Assembly (NCBI RefSeq): GCF_042654345.1
Contig: NZ_JBHSGB010000006.1
Location: forward strand, 62,001 to 126,000
Direction: 5' to 3'
Length of the DNA stretch: 64,000 bases
From: Pararheinheimera marina
GTDB taxonomy: Bacteria; Pseudomonadota; Gammaproteobacteria; Enterobacterales; Alteromonadaceae
Every line of letters begins with the position of its first letter. The stretch's first letter is position 1. Both the position numbers and the translations under genes were made by a program. Of the stretch, positions 25,201 to 32,624 are shown one piece after another. The notes beneath the pieces were generated by a model. It worked only from the letters and a program-made list of their open reading frames with translations. It was not told where the DNA came from and did no database searches.

Positions 25201-25254
25201 CCAGAAAGCACAGAGCGCACAGCACAGAGCCAGCCAATAACGCACAACAATCAC
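22213..25254 (-). CDS. Membrane sensor: propeller repeats, Y_Y_Y domain and degenerate GGDEF domain
   Basis: 1,013 residues. In order: signal peptide (about 1-22), periplasmic two-component-regulator propeller repeats to about 620 (YIWVGTSYGLNRFDG, YLWIGTKAGL, QLWLGTDRGLLRFD), a Y_Y_Y domain at about 680-760 (FRYRLNGFDQLWQYA, LPPGAYSFELQARY), one membrane helix near 780, a coiled coil, and a GGDEF-type domain starting at DALTGLRNRRF. The active site reads AGEQF (residues 886-890) instead of GGDEF/GGEEF, while the inhibitory I-site RxxD (RGAD, 877-880) is intact. Later catalytic-domain motifs are also altered. It may therefore bind rather than make cyclic di-GMP. GTG start at 25254; an in-frame GTG lies 9 nt on. 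Confidence 0.85.
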   Translation of the reverse strand: MIVVRYWLALCCALCAFWLSAQPSSIYDFDVKHWTSADGLSSNSVRAVSQDLQGYIWVGTSYGLNRFDGQQFVTYSSKTIRQLPSNSINQLLLDTSGYLWIGTKAGLAGVDPGSLKFERFPILSEVTSIVQMADQAVWVAAENLFRVSQGKVSRIDLIKEPVVQLRKAGDDVWVSTAHHLHRISPDLKVLSIPLPTQLQQHPIYDLLWTGTSLHLASESGYFHLNANMELEVCPEPHTDSSPVYTLFRDSRGNDWVSSYNTLYYRQAKEQWQRINSDELSSSPWFSDVFEDSEQNIWLASFSEGLFRASPGHIKRVVGQGQRDAIVRSVRYSPEQRGLLLATQSSVGLLDKNLQFHSWLNDKQLANRNVYDLSEFQQQLWLGTDRGLLRFDPDSGQLSQPFAGLADVQLRVVQPSLQGGLWFGGATGLFHYDGQRLEAASFNAELESNFVTVIEATRAGLYVGTTGGLYWHEQQKLSRVGVGTSLYGAYITAILTLPDKRLLVATLDDGLFVRSVAGLWRQFSSSNGLPQEPVVSLWFDAKAKLLWASSLKGIFRVNAAELDGDEEHIPPFEQVLTPYDRQLGAAPGRCCNGSGHSKVALWQNQLWYPSLKGLVAVPLDLKALSDKKLKPLLQSVVGREVYLLQPEQHRLVLELSDRNVSLHYSALEFRKSNDVEFRYRLNGFDQLWQYAGQRREAIYTNLPPGAYSFELQARYSGQAWSAEQQQHLELVVPRLFNETLVYQGLWVLLLLLLLYASAWGWRRKSIQQQQELSKLVSQRTSELQSSNERLYELNEQLQQLTHKDALTGLRNRRFLFEQLPKDAEQYQQNRETMLQQGKCMALLHLDLDHFKQINDMHGNSVGDAILQQVSALLLRESRGADYVVRYAGEQFVLVLRDVQQTAVADYARQWNQKLAAHLFVTPDGQSLALSCSIGYACFPLDLLGGQLISWEISLQLAEIAGKRVKVSGRNGNACLSFDAQVDAFEFEDAGHIEQLVEKLLADGMAWFEVYSYRP

Positions 25255-25276
25255 CGAGTTAAGTTAAAAAATTATC

Positions 25277-25756
25277 TTAACCAAAAGGCAGGTAAGGCAC
25301 CAGCAACAAAATAACAGCCAGTGACATCGCACCAGCCAGCATATCGTCCAGCATAATACCCAAGCCACCTGGCACCTTATGGTCCAACAAGCGGATAGGC
25401 CAGGGTTTGACGATATCAAAGAAGCGGAACAACACAAATGCAGCCAGTAAATACGGCCATTCGAACGGTAAGGTCCACATGGCCAGGCTAAAGCCAGCCA
25501 CTTCGTCCCAAACAATAGCGCCGTGGTCATGCTCGCCGATATCCTCAGCGGTTTTACCACAGACATAACAGCCGAGCAGAAACAGCAAACCAACCCAGAC
25601 CAGTGCCAGCCATGGCGACATTTGCGATTGCAGCCACACCAAAGGAATAGCCGCCAGCGTGCCAAATGTGCCGGGGGCTTTAGGCGCCAGACCGGAACCA
25701 AAACCGAGCGCCAGAACGTGCGTCCATTTCTTTAAATCAAAAGCAGGCTTGCTCAT
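25277..25756 (-). CDS. pgpA: Phosphatidylglycerophosphatase A PgpA
   Basis: 159 residues, several membrane segments. It removes the phosphate from phosphatidylglycerophosphate in phosphatidylglycerol synthesis at the inner membrane. Seen: FGSGLAPKAPGTFGTLAAIPL near the N-terminus (shown in part: GSGLAPKAPGTFGTL), HDHGAIVWDEVAGFSLAM with the conserved acidic residues, FRFFDIVKPWPI and GGLGIMLDDMLAG. The start overlaps the thiL stop (ATGA), as in many Gammaproteobacteria. It is the last gene of the riboflavin/thiamine run. Confidence 0.95.
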   Translation of the reverse strand: MSKPAFDLKKWTHVLALGFGSGLAPKAPGTFGTLAAIPLVWLQSQMSPWLALVWVGLLFLLGCYVCGKTAEDIGEHDHGAIVWDEVAGFSLAMWTLPFEWPYLLAAFVLFRFFDIVKPWPIRLLDHKVPGGLGIMLDDMLAGAMSLAVILLLVPYLPFG

Positions 25757-26715
25757 CAGAAGTGCTCAAAGCCTTTGTGCTGGTACTGCAACAAGGATTC
25801 CCCTTGCTTCAGCTCCAGTTTGCCAGCGACACCGGTGATCCGGCCAATACAGGTCACAGGCACACCATAAGGAGACAACAATACATCCAGTGAGCTGCGG
25901 CGGATTTCTGGTACAGTAAACAGCAGTTCATAGTCTTCTCCACCCGACAAGGCCAGCTGTAATGCCTGTTCTGGGCTGCAGCTGTCTTTTAACGCCTGCG
26001 ACATTGGAATGCGGCTGACATCGATGGAAGCGCCGACACCTGAACGCCGCAGTATATGGTGTATATCACCCGCCAGACCGTCCGACACATCCATCGCACT
26101 GCTGGCAATGGTGCGCAGCGCCTGACCCAAGGCAACACGAGCTGTTGGGTAATGAAAACGTTGCAGCAAATGGGCGCGGTGTTTTTTACTGACTTCCACT
26201 TGGTTTTGCACCAGTTTCAAGCCCAAAGCCGCATCGCCTAAGGTACCAGTGACATAGAGATAATCACCGACTTTGGCACCGGCGCGGGTCAGCGCTTTGC
26301 CTTTAGGCACCTGACCTTTGGCAATCATGGTCAGCGACAACGGACCTTTGGTGGTATCGCCACCAATCAGCTGGCAGTTGTAGTAATCGGCCGTTTCGCT
26401 TAAGCCTTCAGCAAAAGCCGTCAACCAGGTTTCATCGACATGAGGTAAAGTCAGGCCCAACGATAGCCAGCAGGGTTCAGCCCCCATAGCCGCCAGGTCG
26501 GATACGTTGACTGCCACCAGCTTATGGCCTAAAGCGCGGGGGTCCACATCAGGAAAAAAATGAGTACCTTCAATCATACTGTCGGTGGTCACCACCAAAT
26601 CACAGCCTTCCCGGACCTGAAGCACAGCCCCATCATCACCAATACCTACAGTGACGTCGGGCCGCTGGCGACCGGCCTGTGCAAAACAACGCTGAATTAA
26701 CTCAAATTCACCCAT
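25756..26715 (-). CDS. thiL: Thiamine-monophosphate kinase ThiL
   Basis: 319 residues. It phosphorylates thiamine monophosphate to the active diphosphate with ATP. Seen: MGEFELIQRCF start, GIGDDGAVLQV, TTDSMIEGTHFF, SDLAAMGAEPCWLSL, GGDTTKGPLSLTM, SSAMDVSDGLAGD and ALSGGEDYELLFTVP, all family signatures. The ATG follows directly on the T-run of an intrinsic terminator (26716-26738) and has no visible Shine-Dalgarno site, so initiation may depend on read-through from nusB or be weak. Overlaps pgpA. Confidence 0.95.
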   Translation of the reverse strand: MGEFELIQRCFAQAGRQRPDVTVGIGDDGAVLQVREGCDLVVTTDSMIEGTHFFPDVDPRALGHKLVAVNVSDLAAMGAEPCWLSLGLTLPHVDETWLTAFAEGLSETADYYNCQLIGGDTTKGPLSLTMIAKGQVPKGKALTRAGAKVGDYLYVTGTLGDAALGLKLVQNQVEVSKKHRAHLLQRFHYPTARVALGQALRTIASSAMDVSDGLAGDIHHILRRSGVGASIDVSRIPMSQALKDSCSPEQALQLALSGGEDYELLFTVPEIRRSSLDVLLSPYGVPVTCIGRITGVAGKLELKQGESLLQYQHKGFEHF

Positions 26716-26738
26716 AAAAAAGCCGACTTTCGCCGGCT
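26716..26738 (-). terminator. Intrinsic terminator between nusB and thiL
   Basis: On the minus strand AGCCG, 8-nt loop GCGAAAGT, CGGCT, then TTTTTT running into the thiL ATG (26715-26713). Its position in the middle of an otherwise continuous operon suggests partial termination. Confidence 0.65.
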
Positions 26739-26745
26739 CTCCATT

Positions 26746-27159
26746 TTATTCAGTCCGTAGGCGTTTAACCGCTTTATCCAGAATGCCGTTGACAAACTTA
26801 TGGCTGTCTTCGGCGGCAAAGGCTTTAGCCAGCTCAATCGCCTCGTTGATCACCACTTTGTACGGTACATCCACACGGTATTTCAACTCGTATGCTGACA
26901 CCCGTAACACGGCTTTTTCGACCAGATCAATCTCTTCAAATGGACGGTCTAAAAATGGCTTCAGGATCTCATCCAGAGTGCCATGGTGCACGGCGACTCC
27001 GCGCAGCAGGTCTTGAAAATAACCGACATCCAGATGTTTGGTATTTTGTTCCAGCAGTAATTGCTGTTCGATATCACCGACAGGGTTCTTACTGACCTGC
27101 CAGCTGTAAACGCCTTGAACGGCCAGGCTTCTGGCCAAACGACGTGCATTAGGTTTCAT
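26746..27159 (-). CDS. nusB: Transcription antitermination factor NusB
   Basis: 137 residues. MKPNARRLARSLAVQGVYSW matches the E. coli NusB start closely; AEDSHKFVNGILDKAVKRLR is the conserved C-terminal helix. With NusE (S10) it binds boxA RNA and prevents early termination in ribosomal RNA operons. It lies 3 nt after ribH, as in E. coli, and is followed by a terminator before thiL. Confidence 0.96.
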   Translation of the reverse strand: MKPNARRLARSLAVQGVYSWQVSKNPVGDIEQQLLLEQNTKHLDVGYFQDLLRGVAVHHGTLDEILKPFLDRPFEEIDLVEKAVLRVSAYELKYRVDVPYKVVINEAIELAKAFAAEDSHKFVNGILDKAVKRLRTE

Positions 27160-27162
27160 GCA

Positions 27163-27633
27163 TTATTCCTGGATCTGCGCTACCACGTTAACCATCTCTA
27201 AAGCGGACATGGCAGCTTCGCCGCCTTTGTTGCCCATTTTAGTACCGGCACGTTCGATCGCCTGTTCAATACTTTCAACGGTCAGAACGCCAAATGCGAC
27301 AGGGACGCTGTACTGCATCATCACCTGAGCCAGGCCTTTGGTACATTCGCCAGCGACATACTCAAAATGTGGCGTTCCACCACGGATCACTGCGCCCAGC
27401 GCAATAATCGCGTCATATTTTTTACTGGCAGCCACTTTCTGTACCGCCAGTGGCATTTCAAAAGCGCCAGGTACGCGGATCACAGTAATATCCTGGTCAG
27501 CAATATCACCGACACGTTTTAACGTATCAACAGCGCCTTCCAGTAAGCTTTCCACGATAAAGCTGTTAAAACGGGCGACCACAATAGCGAATTTTTTTCC
27601 TTTGGCGGTTAAGCCAGCTTCAATCACTTGCAT
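27163..27633 (-). CDS. ribH: 6,7-dimethyl-8-ribityllumazine synthase RibH
   Basis: 156 residues. It condenses the RibBX product (dihydroxybutanone phosphate) with the pyrimidine product of the RibD branch. Seen: ARFNSFIVESLLEGAVDTL, RVPGAFEMPLAVQK, ALGAVIRGGTPHFEYVAGE with the catalytic histidine, PVAFGVLTVESIEQA and NKGGEAAMSALEM. In E. coli nomenclature this gene is ribE; ribH is used here to separate it from the riboflavin synthase gene at 28847. Confidence 0.96.
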   Translation of the reverse strand: MQVIEAGLTAKGKKFAIVVARFNSFIVESLLEGAVDTLKRVGDIADQDITVIRVPGAFEMPLAVQKVAASKKYDAIIALGAVIRGGTPHFEYVAGECTKGLAQVMMQYSVPVAFGVLTVESIEQAIERAGTKMGNKGGEAAMSALEMVNVVAQIQE

Positions 27634-27712
27634 GGAAAATCCTCATTGCACCTGGGTTTGAAAAAAACGGCGGCAATAATACCACAACAGCTTCAAATCA
27701 CCGCTCGTTTTT

Positions 27713-28822
27713 TTAGTCAGAAACGTAATCCACCACTTCCAGGCCAAAACCTGACAAGGCATGGTATTTTTTCGGTTGACTAAGCAAGCGCATCTTCTTC
27801 ACGCCAAGGCTGGCCAGAATTTGCGAGCCAACGCCAACATTACGCGACGCGCCTTTCCACGATGCTACCGCGGCGCGCTCGCCTTTGTCTTCAGCTTCAA
27901 AAGCGCGCACAGTTTCGATCAGCTCGTCTGCTTTTTCATTTTTACCCAGCAGCACCAGCACACCGCCCTCTTCTGCCACCCGCTTCATCGCACAGTGCAA
28001 CGAGAAACTGCGGTTGGCACCACGGTCAGACAACAACAAATCGCTGAAGGTATTGTGCAAATGCACGCGCACTAACGCCGGTTGCTCGGCGTCGATAGTA
28101 CCTTTCACCAACGCAAAGTGGATTTGATTGTCGATGGTGTCACGGAAGGTGTGCAGCTGAAAATCACCAAATTCTGTTGGCAGGTTGCAGCAGGCTACTT
28201 GTTCAATAGTGGTTTCATTCAGGTTACGGTATTCAATTAGATCGGCAATGGTGCCAATTTTAACACCGTGTTTTTTGGCAAATAGTTCTAAATCCGGCCG
28301 GCGCGCCATAGTGCCGTCTTCATTCAACACTTCAACAATAACGGCCGCAGGTTCTAAGCCCGCCAGCCGAGCCAGGTCGCACCCTGCTTCGGTATGACCA
28401 GCCCGCACCAGCACACCGCCATCCTGCGCCATCAACGGGAAAATATGACCAGGATAGACAATATCGGTTGGTTTGGCATCACGCGCTACGGCGGCTTTGA
28501 CAGTGCGGGCGCGGTCGGCTGCCGAGATGCCGGTGGTCACGCCTTCCGCAGCTTCGATTGACAAGGTAAATGCGGTGGCGAAAGGCGACAGGTTTTTGTC
28601 CACCATCAATGGCAACTTCAGCTGCTCACAACGCTTTTTAGTCAGCGTCAGGCAAATCAGGCCACGGCCATGGGTCGCCATAAAATTAATAGCGTCTGGC
28701 GTCACATAGTCGGCCGCCATCACCAGATCGCCTTCGTTTTCCCGGTCTTCATCGTCCATCAGGATCACCATTTTGCCCTGACGAATATCTTCGATAATTT
28801 CAGCTGGTGTATTTAATTGCAT
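27713..28822 (-). CDS. ribBX: 3,4-dihydroxy-2-butanone-4-phosphate synthase with inactive GTP cyclohydrolase II-like domain (RibBX)
   Basis: 369 residues. The first ~200 are a complete dihydroxybutanone-phosphate synthase (MDDEDRENEGDLVMAADYVT, HGRGLICL, HTEAGCDLARLAGL). The last ~165 keep the outline of GTP cyclohydrolase II (LPTEFGDFQLHTFRD, LVRVHLHNTFSD, SLGVKKMRLLSQPKKYHAL) but lack the zinc-binding cysteines (HSECLTGD and CDCG) and the RQEGRGIG motif. This is the RibBX variant described in Proteobacteria such as Shewanella, in which the second half has no cyclohydrolase activity. An independent ribA must exist elsewhere. The C-terminal half may stabilise or regulate the first. Confidence 0.92.
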   Translation of the reverse strand: MQLNTPAEIIEDIRQGKMVILMDDEDRENEGDLVMAADYVTPDAINFMATHGRGLICLTLTKKRCEQLKLPLMVDKNLSPFATAFTLSIEAAEGVTTGISAADRARTVKAAVARDAKPTDIVYPGHIFPLMAQDGGVLVRAGHTEAGCDLARLAGLEPAAVIVEVLNEDGTMARRPDLELFAKKHGVKIGTIADLIEYRNLNETTIEQVACCNLPTEFGDFQLHTFRDTIDNQIHFALVKGTIDAEQPALVRVHLHNTFSDLLLSDRGANRSFSLHCAMKRVAEEGGVLVLLGKNEKADELIETVRAFEAEDKGERAAVASWKGASRNVGVGSQILASLGVKKMRLLSQPKKYHALSGFGLEVVDYVSD

Positions 28823-28846
28823 AGTCGGGTCCAGGTTCAGAGGGGA

Positions 28847-29500
28847 TCAGACAAAACCCCGTTGTTGTAATAAGTTCAGCGTCACGCCTGAGCTTTTTGA
28901 CTCAGCGCTGTTGGCACTCAGCAAGCGTTCCAGGTAACGGGCGATTAAATCGATTTCCAGGTGCACCTGACTGCCCGCTTTCAGCGTAATTAAGGTGGTT
29001 TCTTTGGCGGTGTGCGGCACTATGGTCAGCCGGAACTGGCCGGCAGCCAGCTCGTTCACTGTCAGGCTGATGCCGTCGACGGTAATGGAACCTTTTTCGG
29101 CAATATAACGCGCCAGCTCGGGGGCCATCTCGACCCAGACTTGCCAGGCTTCGCCATAGGTATCAATCCGCAGAATTTTACCTACGCCATCCACATGGCC
29201 ACTGACCAAGTGCCCACCTAAGCGGCTGGTCGCCAGTAAGGCTTTTTCCAGGTTAACCTGCTGGCCGACTTTGTACTGACCAAACAAGGTTCGTTTCACC
29301 GTCTCGCCAGACACATCGGCACTGAAACTTTGCGGCCCTAAAGCCGTGACGGTCAGGCAAACACCATTAGTCGCAATACTGTCGCCCAGCTTCACGTCGG
29401 AAAAATCCAGTTCAGCGGAGCCAATGGTCAGCTTCAGATCCTTGCCTTTATGCTGTAGCGCCGTGATGCGGCCTTTGGCTTCAATAATTCCGGTAAACAT
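28847..29500 (-). CDS. ribE: Riboflavin synthase, alpha subunit type
   Basis: 217 residues in two homologous lumazine-binding halves: MFTGIIEAKG, SIATNGVCLTV, and in the second half SGHVDGVGKI, GSITVDGISLTVNEL. It converts two lumazines to riboflavin and the RibH pyrimidine. This gene is called ribC in E. coli and ribE in many other genomes. It begins directly after the ribD stop with no gap, so the two are likely translated together. Confidence 0.96.
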   Translation of the reverse strand: MFTGIIEAKGRITALQHKGKDLKLTIGSAELDFSDVKLGDSIATNGVCLTVTALGPQSFSADVSGETVKRTLFGQYKVGQQVNLEKALLATSRLGGHLVSGHVDGVGKILRIDTYGEAWQVWVEMAPELARYIAEKGSITVDGISLTVNELAAGQFRLTIVPHTAKETTLITLKAGSQVHLEIDLIARYLERLLSANSAESKSSGVTLNLLQQRGFV

Positions 29501-30634
29501 TTATGGCTCCTGTAAGCAGGCCCGCAATTTAACATCAGGCCCGAGGCACTGGGCTTGTTGCCACTGCCAGCGTGGTGCATCCTTCAGGTGGCTCAACCTG
29601 GCGAGCTGCATTAACGGCTGAGCGCCCGCACCAAGCAACACTGGCGCCTGATACACAATTAACTCATCCACTAACTGCTGCTGCCACAAGGACGATGCCA
29701 GCCTTGCGCCAGCTTCCACCCAAAGGTCGTTAATTTGTTGTTCGGCCAACAGCGCGAGCAGTGCCTTTAAATCCAGCTGGCCATTTTCTTCAGGCACCGC
29801 CAGATAACGGACTTGACCATCCGTTGCGGCAGAACTGGTCAATTCTGCTGCTGTGTGCTGATTGCTATGGATTAGCCAAATGGGGCCGCCGGATTGAAAT
29901 AACAACTCTTGTCCGGTTAACTTCAACTGACGGTCAAGAATAATACGCACGGGTTGCCGCACGCTGCCGTCAGATAAAGGCGTGATCGGAGCCGCTTCTG
30001 CACGCACGGACAAGCGCGCCTGGTCCTGTAAGACAGTGGTTGCTGTCGATAAAATTGCATGGCAGGCCGCGCGCTCCACTTGTACATCAGCCCGGGCTTC
30101 TGGCCCGGTTAACCACTGGCTTTCGCCATTCGCCAGCGCAATGGCGCCATCCAGACTGCAGGCTAATTTTAACTTCAGCCACGGGCGCTGCCGTTCCATT
30201 CGGCTGAGAAAACCAGGGTTCAGCGCTCTGGCCTGCTGTTCATACAAGCCCACCTGGACATCAATGCCCGCATTTTGTAGCAGTGCAATGCCTTTGCCCG
30301 CCACCAGTGGGTTCGGGTCCAGCATCGCGACCACCACCCGGCTCACTCCTGCATCAACCAGCGCCAGCGCACAAGGACCGGTGCGGCCATAATGACTGCA
30401 AGGTTCCAGCGTCACATAGCAGGTCGCCCCTCGGGCCAAAACGCCAGCTTGGCGCAGCGCATACACTTCGGCATGTGGCTGACCCGCCTGATGGTGATAA
30501 CCAGAGCCGACAACTTGCTGATCTTTGACCACCACAGCACCGACGTTTGGATTGGGCGCCGTGGTAAAACGGCCCTGCTGTGCCAGTTGCAACGCTTGTT
30601 GCATAAACTGCTGGTCCGCCACTGACCACTGCAT
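29501..30634 (-). CDS. ribD: Bifunctional pyrimidine deaminase / reductase RibD
   Basis: 377 residues. The N-terminal deaminase has the zinc site HAEVYALRQAG and YVTLEPCSHYGRTGPCALAL; the C-terminal reductase (about 150-377) has RPWLKLKLACSLDGAIAL, ESQWLTGPEARADVQ and DLWVEAGARLASSLWQQ. It carries out the second and third steps from GTP in riboflavin synthesis. The start overlaps the nrdR stop by one base. Confidence 0.95.
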   Translation of the reverse strand: MQWSVADQQFMQQALQLAQQGRFTTAPNPNVGAVVVKDQQVVGSGYHHQAGQPHAEVYALRQAGVLARGATCYVTLEPCSHYGRTGPCALALVDAGVSRVVVAMLDPNPLVAGKGIALLQNAGIDVQVGLYEQQARALNPGFLSRMERQRPWLKLKLACSLDGAIALANGESQWLTGPEARADVQVERAACHAILSTATTVLQDQARLSVRAEAAPITPLSDGSVRQPVRIILDRQLKLTGQELLFQSGGPIWLIHSNQHTAAELTSSAATDGQVRYLAVPEENGQLDLKALLALLAEQQINDLWVEAGARLASSLWQQQLVDELIVYQAPVLLGAGAQPLMQLARLSHLKDAPRWQWQQAQCLGPDVKLRACLQEP

Positions 30635-31086
30635 TACTGATCACCTAAGCGGGCTATTTCTTCACCAAACTCGCGGATGTCTTTAAAGGAGCGGTAGACT
30701 GAGGCAAAGCGCACGTAGGCCACTTTATCCAGCTTGACCAGCTCATCCATAATCAGGGTGCCAAGCAACTCGCTCGGTACTTCACGCTCGCCGGTGGCAC
30801 GTAGCTGGCTTTCAACTTTGCTGATCAGCGACTCGACCTGCTCGGTCGGCACCGGACGTTTTTCCAGTGCCCGCATCAGGCCCAGTCGTAATTTAGTGTC
30901 ATTGTAAGGTTCACGCGAACCATCACGTTTAATGATACGCGGCATCACCAGTTCAGCGGCTTCAAAGGTGGTAAAACGTTCATGGCAGGCACCGCATTCG
31001 CGGCGACGCTTGACCTGGTAACCATCTGCTACCAGACGGGAATCAATAACTTTGGTGTCGTCGGCCCGGCAAAATGGACAAAACAC
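30634..31086 (-). CDS. nrdR: Ribonucleotide reductase repressor NrdR
   Basis: 150 residues from GTG 31086, chosen because AGGAG sits 7 nt upstream and the protein then starts VFCPFCRADDTKVIDSRL like its family; a longer frame would read through the glyA terminator. The zinc ribbon has four cysteines (CPFC and CGAC), followed by an ATP-cone domain (RIIKRDGSREPYNDTKLR). It senses dATP/ATP and represses nrd operons. First gene of the riboflavin run, directly behind a terminator hairpin. Confidence 0.95.
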   Translation of the reverse strand: MFCPFCRADDTKVIDSRLVADGYQVKRRRECGACHERFTTFEAAELVMPRIIKRDGSREPYNDTKLRLGLMRALEKRPVPTEQVESLISKVESQLRATGEREVPSELLGTLIMDELVKLDKVAYVRFASVYRSFKDIREFGEEIARLGDQ

Positions 31087-31099
31087 TTGGAGACTCCTG

Positions 31100-31123
31100 A
31101 AAAAAAGGCCGCTCTGGGCGGCC
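31100..31123 (-). terminator. Intrinsic terminator of glyA
   Basis: On the minus strand GGCCGC, loop CCAGA, GCGGCC, then TTTTTTT, directly followed by CAGGAG, the ribosome-binding site of nrdR. Termination here could be partial, letting some glyA transcripts reach nrdR. Confidence 0.8.
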
Positions 31124-31144
31124 ATCTTAACACTGCTGACAGGA

Positions 31145-32398
31145 TCAGGCATAGACCGGGAAACGGCCACACAACTCTGACACCTGACCACGGACTTTGT
31201 CGATCACCGCGGTATCACCACGGCTGTCCAGTACATCACAGATAAAACCGGCTACCTGACGGGCTTCCGCTTCATTGAAACCACGGCGAGTAATAGCCGG
31301 AGTACCGATGCGCAGACCAGAAGTCACAAACGGAGAGCGCGGGTCGTTAGGAACTGAGTTTTTGTTCACAGTAATGTGCGCCAGGCCTAACCAGGCATCG
31401 GCTTCTTTACCCGTGATGTCTTTGTCAATCAGGTCCATCAGGAACAAGTGGTTCTGCGTGCCGCCAGACACAATTTTGTAGCCGCGTTTTTGCATTTCTT
31501 CGCACATGGCCACAGCGTTTTTCAGCACTTGTTGCTGGTAGGTTTTGAATTCTGGTTGCAGTGCTTCTTTAAATGCCACAGCTTTCGCCGCAATCACGTG
31601 CATCAGAGGACCGCCCTGACCACCTGGGAATACGGCAGAATTCAGTTTCTTTTCGATTTCTTCGTTTTTACGCGCCAGGATCAGACCGCCACGTGGACCA
31701 GCCAGCGTTTTGTGAGTGGTCGTGGTTACCACATCAGCCACCGGCACCGGATTTGGATACAGACCTGCAGCCACCAGACCAGCCACGTGCGCCATGTCCA
31801 CCATCAGGTAGGCACCTACTTTGTCCGCGATGTCACGGAAACGTTGCCAATCAATAATACCTGAATAAGCAGAGAAACCAGCGATGATCAGTTTTGGCTT
31901 GTGTTCCAAAGCCAGCGCTTCAGCCTGGTCATAATCAATCACACCAGTTTCCGGGTGCAGACCATATTGAACCGCTTTGTACAGTTTGCCAGATGAGCTG
32001 ACGGTCGCGCCGTGAGTCAGGTGACCACCGTGCGCCAGGCTCATGCCCAAAATGGTATCGCCGGCACTTAATAAGGCTAAGAAAACAGCAGAGTTGGCTT
32101 GTGAACCAGAATGCGGTTGCACGTTGGCGTAATCAGCACCAAACAATTCTTTGGCACGGGCGATCGCTAAATCTTCAGCAACGTCCACGTACTCACAACC
32201 ACCGTAGTAACGCTTGTGTGGGTAACCTTCGGCGTATTTATTGGTCAGTTGAGAACCCTGAGCTTGCAGTACCCGCGGGCTGGCATAGTTTTCAGAGGCA
32301 ATCAGTTCGATGTGCTCTTCCTGACGACGGGTTTCGTTGGTAATGGATTGCCATAATTCCGGGTCGAAATCGGCAATGTTCATTTCACGCTTTAACAT
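31145..32398 (-). CDS. glyA: Serine hydroxymethyltransferase GlyA
   Basis: 417 residues from ATG 32398 (MLKREMNIADFDPELW), with AGGAG at good spacing; a start seven codons earlier lacks a site. It converts serine and tetrahydrofolate to glycine and methylene-tetrahydrofolate. Seen: ELIASENYASPRVLQAQGS, YAEGYPHKRYYGGCEYVD, and the PLP-binding VTTTTHKTLAGPRGG. The promoter region contains a MetJ-like operator, matching the enzyme's role in supplying one-carbon units for methionine. Confidence 0.97.
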   Translation of the reverse strand: MLKREMNIADFDPELWQSITNETRRQEEHIELIASENYASPRVLQAQGSQLTNKYAEGYPHKRYYGGCEYVDVAEDLAIARAKELFGADYANVQPHSGSQANSAVFLALLSAGDTILGMSLAHGGHLTHGATVSSSGKLYKAVQYGLHPETGVIDYDQAEALALEHKPKLIIAGFSAYSGIIDWQRFRDIADKVGAYLMVDMAHVAGLVAAGLYPNPVPVADVVTTTTHKTLAGPRGGLILARKNEEIEKKLNSAVFPGGQGGPLMHVIAAKAVAFKEALQPEFKTYQQQVLKNAVAMCEEMQKRGYKIVSGGTQNHLFLMDLIDKDITGKEADAWLGLAHITVNKNSVPNDPRSPFVTSGLRIGTPAITRRGFNEAEARQVAGFICDVLDSRGDTAVIDKVRGQVSELCGRFPVYA

Positions 32399-32482
32399 GC
32401 TTGCTCCTTGAATCGCCAAAAGGCTGGGCTGATCAAAAAAATTGGCGCTATTCTACATCGAAAATCCACCGGATGCATCGAT

Positions 32483-32510
32483 AAAATAGACGTCTAAACA
32501 TCTAAATCAA
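32483..32510 (-). promoter_or_regulatory. Candidate glyA promoter with MetJ operator in the spacer
   Basis: On the minus strand -35 TTGATT (32510-32505), 16-nt spacer, -10 TATTTT (32488-32483). In plus orientation 32488-32503 reads AGACGTCT AAACATCT, two adjacent met boxes with 8/8 and 6/8 matches to AGACGTCT. Bound MetJ would block polymerase directly. Confidence 0.55.
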
Positions 32511-32557
32511 CTTGTAGGAGCAGTCAGATTGAGTTGGCTGTCTTGCACAGGAAGTCT

Positions 32558-32585
32558 TTGACATTTCGCAAGCACTGTCTAAAAT
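32558..32585 (+). promoter_or_regulatory. Sigma-70 promoter of dinB
   Basis: TTGACA (32558-32563), 16-nt spacer, TAAAAT (32580-32585). Both boxes are near consensus, and the LexA site follows 3 nt later, covering the start of transcription. Confidence 0.75.
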
Positions 32586-32588
32586 AAC

Positions 32589-32608
32589 AGCTGTATATAT
32601 ACACAGCT
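32589..32608. promoter_or_regulatory. LexA (SOS) box of dinB
   Basis: CTGT (32591-32594), 8 nt of alternating A/T ending AC, ACAG (32603-32606): a full match to the CTGT-N8-ACAG core, 17 nt before the dinB start codon. Confidence 0.88.
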
Positions 32609-32624
32609 AATTTGGGTGGGGCTG

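Noticed and set aside
30634..31191. FMN riboswitch or longer NrdR at the head of the riboflavin genes
   Set aside because: No FMN aptamer core is seen before nrdR or ribD, and the longer NrdR frame reads across the glyA terminator.
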